From NCBI GenBank assembly GCA_023440825.1, contig JAEXRL010000024.1:18714-82713 (forward strand): a stretch of DNA of 64,000 bases, in the 5' to 3' direction. The notes below the pieces were generated by a model, which was given only the letters and a program-made list of their open reading frames with translations, did no database searches and was not told the DNA's origin. Position numbers and translations under genes: made by a program. The stretch's first letter is position 1. The number at the start of each line of letters is the position of its first letter. Shown in pieces: positions 33,516 to 41,612 of this stretch. Source of the stretch: Pseudomonadota bacterium (GTDB taxonomy: Bacteria > Pseudomonadota > Gammaproteobacteria > Burkholderiales > Burkholderiaceae_B).

Positions 33516-34316
33516 TTAATCGTTGTGCTGCTCGTGCACAGCGATCTCACCCTGACGCCAATAACTGCTGGCACGAATCAAGCGTTTATCGTGCTGGCGT
33601 TCCTGTACCCAGTACTCGCGCATGCTTTTGGCCATGCTAGACTCAGCCGCTATCCACACAAAACCGCGTCCGCTTAGCACGGGCGCGGCGGATACGCTAG
33701 CCAGCAAACCATCCATACCTGCAAACGTAGGCACCCAATGCACTGGCACCTCATCGGGTGCATTCACCAAGCCCGCCGTTAACAAGCTACGCGCATACAC
33801 AAAAACCTGAATGGCTGTTTGACCTTGTAGCTCTTCAATGCGACGCGCCATCGCTGGCACCGCCGCCTCATCACCAATCAGTACGTGCCAATCAAAATCC
33901 TGAGCCACCAGCATCGACCCTCTGGGGCCAGCCACACCTAGCTTATCCCCTACCTTAGCCTGCTGCGCCCACTCGCACGCCGGCCCGGAGCCATGCAAGA
34001 CAAAGTCTATATCTAACTCTTGCTCACTCTCGCGGTACGCCCGTGGCGTGTAATCACGTAATATAGGTTTAGGCTGACCTGCAGGAAACACCATGCCGCT
34101 TTCTCCCAACTGAGGCAGCACCGGTACTTTTTGGCCAGGTTCGGGAAAGACCAGTTTCACGTGGTCGTCAAAACCCGGTGAGTAAAACTCATGCAAGTCC
34201 GTGCCCGTCAAGGTAATACGGTACATATCCGGCCCAAGAGCCTGTTTTTCCTTTACGCTTAATAAACGCATTTTCAAGGTATGCGCCACCTTTTTGGTAT
34301 CCCATGCTGTTTGCAT
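33516..34316 (-). CDS. Siderophore-interacting protein, YqjH/ViuB-like ferric-chelate reductase
   Basis: A 266-residue FAD-binding flavoreductase of the SIP family, which reduces ferric siderophores with NAD(P)H in the cytoplasm. The FAD motif is RDYTPRAYR, the second region is VGDKLGVAGPRGSM, and the C-terminal YWRQGE ends the reductase domain with the usual tail GEIAVHEQ. Its ATG overlaps the stop of the upstream PadR gene (TAATG), so the two are translated together. In E. coli the same pair is yqjI-yqjH, though arranged divergently. A Fur-like site lies upstream of the operon. Confidence 0.9.
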   Translation of the reverse strand: MQTAWDTKKVAHTLKMRLLSVKEKQALGPDMYRITLTGTDLHEFYSPGFDDHVKLVFPEPGQKVPVLPQLGESGMVFPAGQPKPILRDYTPRAYRESEQELDIDFVLHGSGPACEWAQQAKVGDKLGVAGPRGSMLVAQDFDWHVLIGDEAAVPAMARRIEELQGQTAIQVFVYARSLLTAGLVNAPDEVPVHWVPTFAGMDGLLASVSAAPVLSGRGFVWIAAESSMAKSMREYWVQERQHDKRLIRASSYWRQGEIAVHEQHND

Positions 34317-34882
34317 TACTTTTCCTGTTTTAAGGCACGGATCTCTTGCACCGCGCGTTCTAAAATGGCCACGATCTGCGCTTGCTGCGCATGATTTGCA
34401 TCGGCCTGTTCAAACAAGGCCTCTTTCAAGCTTTGACGTATCAACACAAATTCGGGCAACCAGCCTGTTTGTTCCTGAGCTTGCTGCACAGTACCTTGCC
34501 CAGACACGGCATTGCGTATCCACAGCATCTTGCGCCCTCGATAATCCAGAGTACGCAAAAAATAATCGCTGCTTTCCTGGTGCTGCCGTAAATATGCTGC
34601 CCCGCCTTCAGACAGGCTATACAGCTTGCGCCGCCCTTCTTGTCGCAGCCTTAACCAGCCCTGCTGCTGGCAATGTGCCAAGGCGGGATAAATACTCCCG
34701 GCACTGGGTATATAGCTATTTTGGCTTAATAAGGCAAAGCGGCGTATCAATTGATATCCGTGTGCCTCGCCCAAATCGCGCACAAACGCCAGCAACATTA
34801 AGTAAGTCGCCTGCGAAGAATACTTCCTGCCCTGCCCCATATCTTGCAGAAAACGCTCTGCTTCCACTGCACTGATTGTCAT
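34316..34882 (-). CDS. PadR-family regulator, YqjI-like
   Basis: A 188-residue PadR protein. The winged helix domain is at residues about 20-95 (ATYLMLLAFVRDLGEAHGYQLIRRF, SAGSIYPALAHCQQQGWLRLRQEGRRKLYSLSEGG), with a long coiled C-terminal dimerisation helix (EALFEQADANHAQQAQIVAILERAVQEI). In E. coli YqjI represses the ferric-chelate reductase gene yqjH in response to nickel and iron; overlap with the SIP gene here supports the same role. A short palindrome directly upstream of its start is the likely operator. Confidence 0.87.
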   Translation of the reverse strand: MTISAVEAERFLQDMGQGRKYSSQATYLMLLAFVRDLGEAHGYQLIRRFALLSQNSYIPSAGSIYPALAHCQQQGWLRLRQEGRRKLYSLSEGGAAYLRQHQESSDYFLRTLDYRGRKMLWIRNAVSGQGTVQQAQEQTGWLPEFVLIRQSLKEALFEQADANHAQQAQIVAILERAVQEIRALKQEK

Positions 34883-34890
34883 CTTTTACC

Positions 34891-34906
34891 TATATCGTAA
34901 GATATA
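34891..34906. promoter_or_regulatory. PadR operator candidate
   Basis: TATATC and GATATA are inverted around GTAA, 9 bp upstream of the PadR start. A third TATATCG-like half site follows. The position and AT-rich palindrome fit PadR autoregulation. Confidence 0.55.
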
Positions 34907-34926
34907 TCGTTCGTCTATATTATCAG

Positions 34927-34941
34927 GAACAATTCTCATTC
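34927..34941 (-). promoter_or_regulatory. Fur-box-like sequence
   Basis: On the minus strand, AATGAGAATTGTT resembles the left half of the Fur box (AATGAGAATNATT), with a poorer right half. It lies upstream of the PadR/siderophore-interacting operon. Confidence 0.45.
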
Positions 34942-35020
34942 ACAAGTAATATTTTTACAAACAAGACAAGCTCATACAGACAGATTATTATGAGCACGTC
35001 ACTGATCCACTCATACAGTC

Positions 35021-36202
35021 ATGTCCAGCTACAGTTCACCTTGGGTTGTCTTTCTTGCATTTCTTAAATTAGGTCTTAGCTCATTTGGTGGCCCGATTGC
35101 TCATCTGGCCTATTTTCGTGCAGAGTTTGTAGCGCGCCGCCAATGGCTTAGCGAACAGGCCTACGCTGATCTAGTGGCCTTGTGCCAGTTTTTACCCGGC
35201 CCGGCAAGCAGTCAGGTAGGGATGGGGCTGGGCATGATGCGTTGCGGCTACCGCGGGGCCTTAGCTGCCTGGCTAGGCTTTACTCTGCCATCGGCACTGT
35301 TACTGGTGCTGTTCGCACTCAGCTTGCAGCATTACTCACATTGGTTAGGGTCCGGCGCCTTGCAAGGCCTGAAAATTGCCGCGGTTGCGGTTGTCGCGCA
35401 AGCCGTCTTGGGCATGGGCAAACAACTGTGTACCGACAGTAAACGCATTGCCCTGATGGTGGCCAGTGCCATGGCATCATTATTACTGTCGGCCATGTGG
35501 ACGCAAGTGTCCATTATTTTGCTGTCCGCTTTAATAGGCCTGTTTTTTTTCAATAGCGCCGCCCGATCGCCTGGCCCCGCCCCTAAACCCACCCCTGGGG
35601 TCAAAATGCGTTCGGCCATGTGCTTATTGCTGTTTCTACTCTTATTATTCGGCCTGCCTCTATTCAGCTACCTGTACCCACAGTTCTGGTTACAGCTTAT
35701 CTACTCGTTCTACCGTGCCGGCTCCCTGGTATTTGGAGGGGGACACGTGGTGTTACCCCTACTGGAAAGTGAGCTGGTCGCCCACGGCAAAATATCCCGC
35801 GAGTACTTTCTAGCAGGTTACGGCGCCACGCAGGCTGTACCCGGCCCATTATTTACTTTTGCAGCCTATCTGGGCGCCTCGCTCCCCACCAGCACACCTT
35901 GGCTGGCCGCACTGCTGTGCTTAATTGCTATATTCCTGCCTTCTTTTTTATTGCTGGCTGGCGTGTTCCCCTATTGGGAAAGCCTGCGCACCTACCCCGC
36001 CATCCAAAACGCCCTAGCCGCCGTCAATGCATCGGTAGTGGGCATACTACTGGCCGCCCTCTATCACCCCGTCTGGACAGCCGGCATACAAAACACTCAC
36101 CACTTCGCCCTACTCCTGCTGGCCTTTGCTCTACTTCAATTCTGGCGTATCGCCCCCTGGCTAGTGGTTCTGTTATGCGGTCTTATTGGCCTGCTCTTTT
36201 AG
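35021..36202 (+). CDS. chrA: Chromate transporter ChrA (CHR family)
   Basis: A 393-residue inner-membrane protein with two homologous halves, each starting with an FGGP-type motif (LGLSSFGGPIAHLAYFR at residue 16; VFGGGHVVLPLLE in the second half). LCQFLPGPASSQ and ATQAVPGPLFTF are the paired PGP motifs. It exports chromate or sulfate-like oxyanions by proton antiport. This is the long-chain (bidomain) type. It sits inside the segment bounded by inverted tRNA genes and is divergent from the PadR operon. chrB is absent, so it may be constitutive. Confidence 0.92.
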   Translation: MSSYSSPWVVFLAFLKLGLSSFGGPIAHLAYFRAEFVARRQWLSEQAYADLVALCQFLPGPASSQVGMGLGMMRCGYRGALAAWLGFTLPSALLLVLFALSLQHYSHWLGSGALQGLKIAAVAVVAQAVLGMGKQLCTDSKRIALMVASAMASLLLSAMWTQVSIILLSALIGLFFFNSAARSPGPAPKPTPGVKMRSAMCLLLFLLLLFGLPLFSYLYPQFWLQLIYSFYRAGSLVFGGGHVVLPLLESELVAHGKISREYFLAGYGATQAVPGPLFTFAAYLGASLPTSTPWLAALLCLIAIFLPSFLLLAGVFPYWESLRTYPAIQNALAAVNASVVGILLAALYHPVWTAGIQNTHHFALLLLAFALLQFWRIAPWLVVLLCGLIGLLF

Positions 36203-36287
36203 CCTTCTAATAAAATGCTTGCGTAATGAACGGGCTTGGTTTAACATCCTTTCTCTTTATTGGCTGCGCACGATTTGCAGCGAATAA

Positions 36288-36372
36288 GCCCAGGTGGCGG
36301 AATTGGTAGACGCGCATGGTTCAGGTCCATGTGCCGCAAGGTGTGGAGGTTCGAGTCCTCTTCTGGGCACCA
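36288..36372 (+). tRNA. tRNA-Leu (anticodon CAG), copy 2
   Basis: 85 nt with encoded CCA and CAG at 36322-36324. It is identical to the minus-strand copy at 32795-32879 and 85 bp after the chromate transporter stop. A long reading frame across it on either strand is a translation artefact. Confidence 0.97.
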
Positions 36373-36378
36373 GATTTT

Positions 36379-36416
36379 AAAAAAGCTATCGTTGAAAAAC
36401 GGTGGCTTTTTTGTTT
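36379..36416 (+). terminator. Terminator of the rightward tRNA-Leu
   Basis: GCTATCGTT pairs with AACGGTGGC across a short loop and is followed by TTTTTTG. It is nearly the same as the leftward copy. Confidence 0.88.
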
Positions 36417-36594
36417 TAGCGCTACGTAAAACACTCCCCCTGCATGGGAGCAGACACAAAAAGATTGGGTAAGAGGCGCCACTAACGCTGTTCCCATACG
36501 CTTTTCCTAGCCATGGCTACACGCTCAAGACCTTGTGTTAAGCACCTGCGCCCCCGGCTTTAGTAACAAAATAAAGAAAAACTTCGCCTACCCC

Positions 36595-36621
36595 TAAACT
36601 TGCTCCCGCCCCTGCCGTAAA
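36595..36621 (+). promoter_or_regulatory. Sigma-28 (FliA) promoter of fliC
   Basis: TAAA, exactly 15 bases, then GCCGTAAA. This matches the sigma-28 consensus TAAA-N15-GCCGATAA with two swapped bases, and lies about 130 bp before the flagellin start. Confidence 0.8.
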
Positions 36622-36749
36622 TCTGCTTGTACAGGAAATACAGGGCCTGCCCAGCATGCAGATGTAGGGCCAGGATTCCACCCATAAAGGGCTTTCCTGC
36701 TTAACCGGCAGTAACACGCCGCTGCCTTTTTCCCCTACAGGAGCAATCC

Positions 36750-37820
36750 ATGTCAGTTATCAATACCAACTATTTGGCTCTGGTTTCCCAGAACAACCTG
36801 AACAAATCCCAAGGTGCTTTGGGTCAAGCGATTGAGCGTTTGTCTTCCGGTCTACGCATCAACAGCGCCAAAGACGACGCTGCTGGTCAAGCCATTGCTA
36901 ACCGTTTCACTGCCAACATCAATGGCCTGACACAAGCGGCTCGTAACGCGAACGACGGTATTTCTATTGCCCAAACTACTGAAGGCGCACTGAACGAAAT
37001 CAACGAAAACTTGCAGCGTATCCGTACACTGACAGTTCAAGCCTCTACTGGCTCTAACTCTCCTGATGATCTGAAATCTATTCAAGCTGAAATTACTCAA
37101 CGCTTGGGTGAAATTGATCGTGTGTCAGAACAAACACAGTTTAACGGCGTTAAGGTTTTATCACAAAACAGCACTCTTACAGTACAGGTCGGTGCTCATG
37201 ATGGTGAAACAATTGGAATTGGCTTACAAAAAGTAGATCGAGAAACTCTAGGCTTGGGCGAGTTGGATGTAACCTCTTTGGCTCAAGCTGCCAGCGCTGG
37301 TGGTTTCGTTAGTACAACTGACTCAGATGATGTTGCAGCTGCCGATGCAACGTGGACGATCACTGACTCGGCTGATGATGACCTAGAAGGGGCAACAGTA
37401 CTAAAGAATGGTGATGATTACTTCATCAAAACCGCTGACAATAAGTACTATGCCGCTACGGTAACAGATCCAACTCTTGGGGATGATACAGTTACTATTA
37501 AGGCCGGCGCCAACGAATTAACAGTTGCAGAGGTATCTGCAGCCGGTCTCACTCCATTGAAAGATATCGATGATGCTTTGCAACAAATCGATTCTTTCCG
37601 TTCAGATTTAGGTGCTGTACAAAACCGCTTTCAGTCCACTATCGCTAACCTGAACAACACCGTCACTAACCTCTCCGCAGCACGTTCACGCATTGAGGAT
37701 GCCGATTACGCTGTTGAAGTGTCTAACATGACACGTGCACAAATTCTGCAGCAAGCAGGTACTTCGGTATTGGCGCAAGCTAACCAAGTTCCTCAGACTG
37801 TATTATCGTTATTGCGTTAA
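36750..37820 (+). CDS. fliC: Flagellin
   Basis: A 356-residue flagellin. The conserved N-terminal domain (MSVINTNYLALVSQNNLNKS, then IERLSSGLRINSAKDDAAGQ) and C-terminal domain (SNMTRAQILQQAGTSVLAQA, ending LLR) form the D0/D1 parts of the filament. The variable middle is short (about residues 175-275), acidic and poorer in GC than the ends. It has a sigma-28 promoter upstream and a strong terminator downstream. No other flagellar gene is in the window, so the structural regulon must be elsewhere. CAGGAG precedes the ATG. A SAM methyltransferase follows. Confidence 0.96.
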   Translation: MSVINTNYLALVSQNNLNKSQGALGQAIERLSSGLRINSAKDDAAGQAIANRFTANINGLTQAARNANDGISIAQTTEGALNEINENLQRIRTLTVQASTGSNSPDDLKSIQAEITQRLGEIDRVSEQTQFNGVKVLSQNSTLTVQVGAHDGETIGIGLQKVDRETLGLGELDVTSLAQAASAGGFVSTTDSDDVAAADATWTITDSADDDLEGATVLKNGDDYFIKTADNKYYAATVTDPTLGDDTVTIKAGANELTVAEVSAAGLTPLKDIDDALQQIDSFRSDLGAVQNRFQSTIANLNNTVTNLSAARSRIEDADYAVEVSNMTRAQILQQAGTSVLAQANQVPQTVLSLLR

Positions 37821-37844
37821 TACGTAGCTTTTAGCGACAACAAG

Positions 37845-37871
37845 GCGGACCTCTTTGCAGGTCCGCTTTTT
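37845..37871 (+). terminator. Terminator of fliC
   Basis: GCGGACCT pairs with AGGTCCGC across a 6-base loop and is followed by TTTTT, 24 bp after the flagellin stop. Confidence 0.92.
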
Positions 37872-38013
37872 ATGCCTGTTCACTGGGTAAAGAGTAAGTC
37901 TTTAGTTTTCTACCAAAAAATCAGGCCAGCATTTATCCCTTAGTTTCAGGCTTCATACCGTACATCCATCACCTACTATATCTTTTGCCCGATTATACTT
38001 ACGGAACAAAGGT

Positions 38014-39654
38014 ATGAGCACTAGCACTCCCGAGCTGATCGTTGACGCGTTAAACAATCTTAACCAAGACATTACGGACACCTACGACGAACAGACCTAT
38101 ACGTCGAACGCGTTTCTCTTTTCTGCTCCTGGGCACCTAAAGGCCGCCGCTCAGTTATATGGCTTAGATTCAGTACCTTTAGAAAATGCCCGTGTGTTGG
38201 AATTAGGGTGTGCAGGTGGTGGGAATCTACTCCCTTTTGCCGCAGCTTACCCGCAGGCACAAGTTGTAGGAGTGGACTTATCTAGCGTGCAGGTGGAGCA
38301 AGGAAAAGATGCCATAGCAGCTTTAGGCTTGAGTAATATACAACTACATGCCATGAGCCTGACTGAGATAGACGAAAGCTTTGGGCAGTTTGACTATATT
38401 ATTGCGCATGGGGTATTTAGCTGGGTGCCGCCGGAAGTGCGTCAGGCTATGCTGCAATTAATACGTGCTCGCTTAAGCCTTCAGGGTATCGCCTATATTA
38501 GCTACAACACATATCCTGGCTGGAAGGCAGGCGATATAGTGCGGGACGCCATGCTATTGCACAGCCATCAAGCGCAAAGTGGGGAAGATAAGTTGGCCGC
38601 GGCTAAAGCCATGCTTAATCTGCTGTCTGACGGGATTTCTGCGGGCAATCCCTTAGCTCCTTCACTGCGGGCAGCCGTAGCACAGCTTCGCACCCATTCT
38701 GATTATTATATTGCGCACGAATACTTAGAAATATTTAACAACCCCTGCTATTTGCTGGAGTTTGCGGCCATGGCGCAGGAGTTTGGTGTTAGCCATGTAG
38801 GGGATAGCGAACCACATACAGAGCTAGCTGCTACCTTTGGGCAAAACGTGCAGCTTAACCATAGCCTGATTGCCTTAGGGCAGCCACGTATTATGCGCCA
38901 GCAATATTTAGATTTTGCAGTAGGGCGTAATTTCCGTAAAAGCTTACTAGTACACGAAGAGCGCAGCGAAGATATTGCTACTAGCCCGGACTTAAACAAA
39001 TTGGCTGATTTGCGTTGGGCTGGGTTTTTTAGCCAAGTCGATAGCCCAGAAGGTGCCCCTAAAGATAGGCTTTCTTTTAGCAATTATAAAAACCGTCCTC
39101 TGCATACCAGTGAGGCGCGTGTTCTTGCTGTTATTCGCCAACTTAGTCAGGTATGGCCGCGTAGCCTGAGCTTAGATGAGCTGTGCACGGCTTGCGAACC
39201 CGTTCTAGCCGATTTAGATAGCGAAGCGGTACGTAAAGAAGTATTGGAAGCACTGCAAACCTTGTTCAAATTAAATAGCCTGCGCTACACCCTAGAGCCT
39301 AGCCCCTATGATACTAAGGCCTATGCCAGCACTGACCATCCACGCTTGATTCCGGGTGCACAATGGCTGTGCGAGCAAAAGCAAAAACCTGAATTTGGCA
39401 TAGGCATGTTTAACCTATGGCATGACAATATTAATATACGTTTAGCTGAAGCCCAGGTTTGGCTACTGCCACATATTAACGGCACAAACAGCCGTAAACA
39501 ATTAGCCAGTTTATTGCGCGATGCCCTACACCGCGGAACCGTACCCAATACAGATGGCCGATCCTTAAAAGGCCAACGCAACTTAGATGCCTTAGCGGAT
39601 AAGGCTGTTGGTCAGTTACTCGATTTACTGAAACGGCAGGCTTTAGTGGTGTAA
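38014..39654 (+). CDS. Class I SAM methyltransferase with regulatory domain (paralogue of 7874-9409)
   Basis: A 546-residue enzyme with motif I VLELGCAGGGNLLP, motif II VVGVDLS, FDYIIAHGVFSWVP, and ISYNTYPGWKAGD, followed by the methyltransferase regulatory domain and a long C-terminal region. It matches the minus-strand gene at 7874-9409 motif by motif but differs in the C-terminus. The family includes protein-lysine methyltransferases of bacterial surface proteins. It lies 193 bp after flagellin, so flagellin methylation is a testable idea, but the fliC terminator separates the transcripts. No strong ribosome site before the ATG. Confidence 0.8.
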   Translation: MSTSTPELIVDALNNLNQDITDTYDEQTYTSNAFLFSAPGHLKAAAQLYGLDSVPLENARVLELGCAGGGNLLPFAAAYPQAQVVGVDLSSVQVEQGKDAIAALGLSNIQLHAMSLTEIDESFGQFDYIIAHGVFSWVPPEVRQAMLQLIRARLSLQGIAYISYNTYPGWKAGDIVRDAMLLHSHQAQSGEDKLAAAKAMLNLLSDGISAGNPLAPSLRAAVAQLRTHSDYYIAHEYLEIFNNPCYLLEFAAMAQEFGVSHVGDSEPHTELAATFGQNVQLNHSLIALGQPRIMRQQYLDFAVGRNFRKSLLVHEERSEDIATSPDLNKLADLRWAGFFSQVDSPEGAPKDRLSFSNYKNRPLHTSEARVLAVIRQLSQVWPRSLSLDELCTACEPVLADLDSEAVRKEVLEALQTLFKLNSLRYTLEPSPYDTKAYASTDHPRLIPGAQWLCEQKQKPEFGIGMFNLWHDNINIRLAEAQVWLLPHINGTNSRKQLASLLRDALHRGTVPNTDGRSLKGQRNLDALADKAVGQLLDLLKRQALVV

Positions 39655-40047
39655 TAAGGTGTTTACTGTATAAGGCATCCCCACTGGCTGATGCGCATCA
39701 CTCTGTAAGGCGATTTGCTAACTGTACCGGGCTAGCCCTTTGCAGCAGCCCCCCCCTTACACAGCTAACAAAAATAGCGGTTTGTGTCGCACAGACAATC
39801 AAATCTATAAATACAGTAAGCATAGCGCTGGCGTTTATTAAGCAGCCAAAGCAGGCCATTGTTGGCATGCTGCCACGCTGCACACAGCATGGGGAATGCC
39901 CAGCCTGAGGGAGCTTTGACAATGGGGGTGCCAGCGTTTACACTTTCCAAGGCAGGCGTAAACCGTGGCTCTGCAATGCTCTACCCTCTTTCTTTTACCG
40001 GGACGTGCCGGCTCTTAATTCTTTAGAGCCGTATGTACTAAGGCTCA
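39655..40047. other. Intergenic region, 393 bp
   Basis: No supported gene. Two overlapping minus-strand frames of 61 and 74 codons have no ribosome site and no recognisable motif, so they are left out. The region must carry the promoter of the PACE gene and the end of the methyltransferase transcript. Confidence 0.5.
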
Positions 40048-40479
40048 ATGGAGTTTGAATTGATTACCTTAAGCCCGTTAAAACGACGCATCGTCTACGT
40101 TATCCTATTTGAAATTTTCGCTATTCTGTCCTCTACGCTCATACTTATGGCACTGAGCGGAGGCGATGCGCAGCAATCCTTACCTGTGGCCACGGTGGTT
40201 TCGGTGATTGCCGTGGTGTGGAATTTTCTGTACAACACATGGTTCGAAAAGCTGGAAAAGCGCTATGGCGTAAAGGCCCGTAACATGAAGGTACGCGTGC
40301 TGCATGCTTTAGGGTTTGAGGCCGGTTTGCTGGCGCTTACCCTACCGCTATATATGCTGTGGTACAGCGTGGGCATATGGATGGCCTTAAGCATGGTGGC
40401 CGCCTTAATGATTTTCTTTTTACTGTATACCTTCTTTTTTACCTTATTGTTCGATCAGGTATTCACGCTGGCACGTTAA
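40048..40479 (+). CDS. PACE-family multidrug efflux protein (AceI-like)
   Basis: A 143-residue inner-membrane protein with four helices in two tandem BTP (bacterial transmembrane pair) units. RRIVYVILFEIFAILSSTLI in helix 1 carries the essential Glu of the PACE family, and NFLYNTWFEKLEKRYG is the typical loop after helix 2; the pattern repeats as RVLHALGFEAGLLALTLPLY and TFFFTLLFDQVF. AceI exports chlorhexidine and acriflavine. It stands alone. The length equals that of AceI. Confidence 0.9.
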   Translation: MEFELITLSPLKRRIVYVILFEIFAILSSTLILMALSGGDAQQSLPVATVVSVIAVVWNFLYNTWFEKLEKRYGVKARNMKVRVLHALGFEAGLLALTLPLYMLWYSVGIWMALSMVAALMIFFLLYTFFFTLLFDQVFTLAR

Positions 40480-40496
40480 GCGCTTAGCGTCTGGAC

Positions 40497-40526
40497 GCTG
40501 CAGCCGCCTCAGTGCGCGGCTGCAGC
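40497..40526. terminator. Hairpin between convergent genes
   Basis: GCTGCAGCCGC pairs perfectly with GCGGCTGCAGC across an 8-base loop. It lies between the PACE and pirin genes. There is no T-run on either strand, so it is probably a bidirectional block rather than a classic terminator. Confidence 0.55.
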
Positions 40527-40535
40527 ACACCCGCT

Positions 40536-41465
40536 TTATTTCAAATCGGGTGCGGCCAAGGGTGGCCCGTCGTAGCCTTGCACCGTACCAAAGTGCTCGC
40601 CGTCATTCCACAGTCGTATGCTGTCTCGCACCTCGTCCAGATTACGGGCCACAAAATTCCAATACAAAATAATGTCTTCCGCAAAGGGTTCGCCACCAAT
40701 CAGAATGATTTGACTGGCTAGGCTAGTGGACAGCGTAATCTGAGAGCGACCTTTGCCCAAGTACAGCAAGGTGCCTGGCTCTAGCACTTCGTCGCCAAGC
40801 TGTGCATCGCCGGTTAATACGGCCACCCCATACTCAAAATCAGGATTCAGGGGGATGTCTAGTTGCGTGGCCCCTTGGGTGCTAATATCTGCCCCCACTA
40901 AAGGGGTATGCACGGCCACGGGGGACTGCTGGCCAAACAGTTCGCCAACTAATACGGTAACCGTGGCCTGTTCACGCTCAATTTTAGGCAGCTCGGGATA
41001 GTGCTCAAAGGCCGGCTCCATAAAACGCTTGTCAGCTGGCAAGGCGATCCAGAACTGAGCCAGTTGCAAGCTTGCAGAACGCTCGGACGGGGATTCTTCT
41101 GAGTGCGAAATACCTTTGCCTGCCGTCATCAAATTGACCTGACCTTTGGTAAGCAATTGCTTATAGCCTAAGCTATCGCGGTGCAAAATTTCCCCATCAA
41201 CCATCCAGCTAAAGGTTTGCAAGCCTGTATGGGGGTGAGGCCCCACACGCACTCCTGGCCCTTTGCTCACATCGGCCGGGCCAGCATGGTCGAAAAAGCA
41301 CCAAGCACCTATCATGCGCTGTGCTCGGTGAGGCAGTAAGCGCCTGATTTTCATGCCCTCACCCAGCATAGCCTCGCGTGCTGGCAAGCGCGTCGTGGTA
41401 AGGGTCTGGGTGTGATGCGTACAGGCGGCGTATTCACCGCTGGTCATTTGTATTGATGTGCTCAC
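40536..41465 (-). CDS. Pirin-family protein
   Basis: A 309-residue double cupin protein. The metal ligands are in FFDHAGPADV, GPHPHTGLQTFSWM and GKGISHSEES, matching the HxH and H-E set of human pirin. The C-terminal pirin domain (LYLGKGRSQITL, then LIGGEPFAEDIILYWNFVAR) is complete. Bacterial pirins act as metal-dependent regulators or quercetin-like dioxygenases; the role here is unknown. Cytoplasmic. It is alone on its strand, 147 bp downstream of the end of the ABC importer operon. Confidence 0.9.
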   Translation of the reverse strand: MSTSIQMTSGEYAACTHHTQTLTTTRLPAREAMLGEGMKIRRLLPHRAQRMIGAWCFFDHAGPADVSKGPGVRVGPHPHTGLQTFSWMVDGEILHRDSLGYKQLLTKGQVNLMTAGKGISHSEESPSERSASLQLAQFWIALPADKRFMEPAFEHYPELPKIEREQATVTVLVGELFGQQSPVAVHTPLVGADISTQGATQLDIPLNPDFEYGVAVLTGDAQLGDEVLEPGTLLYLGKGRSQITLSTSLASQIILIGGEPFAEDIILYWNFVARNLDEVRDSIRLWNDGEHFGTVQGYDGPPLAAPDLK

Positions 41466-41612
41466 TTAAGGCCTCCGTATCAGAATGGCTGTGCGCCTGA
41501 GCGCAGCTAGGCTTACTACGCCCTGCGCCCAAAAGGTGCATGCGATTTTCACCATAGCAGTACACTTTACCGCAGCTTGAGTCTGGCGAACAGCCCCACG
41601 ATACGGTGTTAT

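Larger units (their letters stand above)
36284..36416 (+). repeat. Right arm of a 133-bp inverted repeat
   Basis: tRNA-Leu with the same 4-base upstream and terminator sequences as the arm at 32753-32883, in the opposite direction. The pair flanks 3,400 bp. Confidence 0.9.

Noticed and set aside
36241..36472. Opposing 70- and 72-codon frames across the rightward tRNA
   Set aside because: They are translations of the tRNA-Leu gene and its terminator.
39698..39950. Two overlapping minus-strand frames after the methyltransferase
   Set aside because: No ribosome sites, no domain resemblance and no coherent codon use; probably non-coding.
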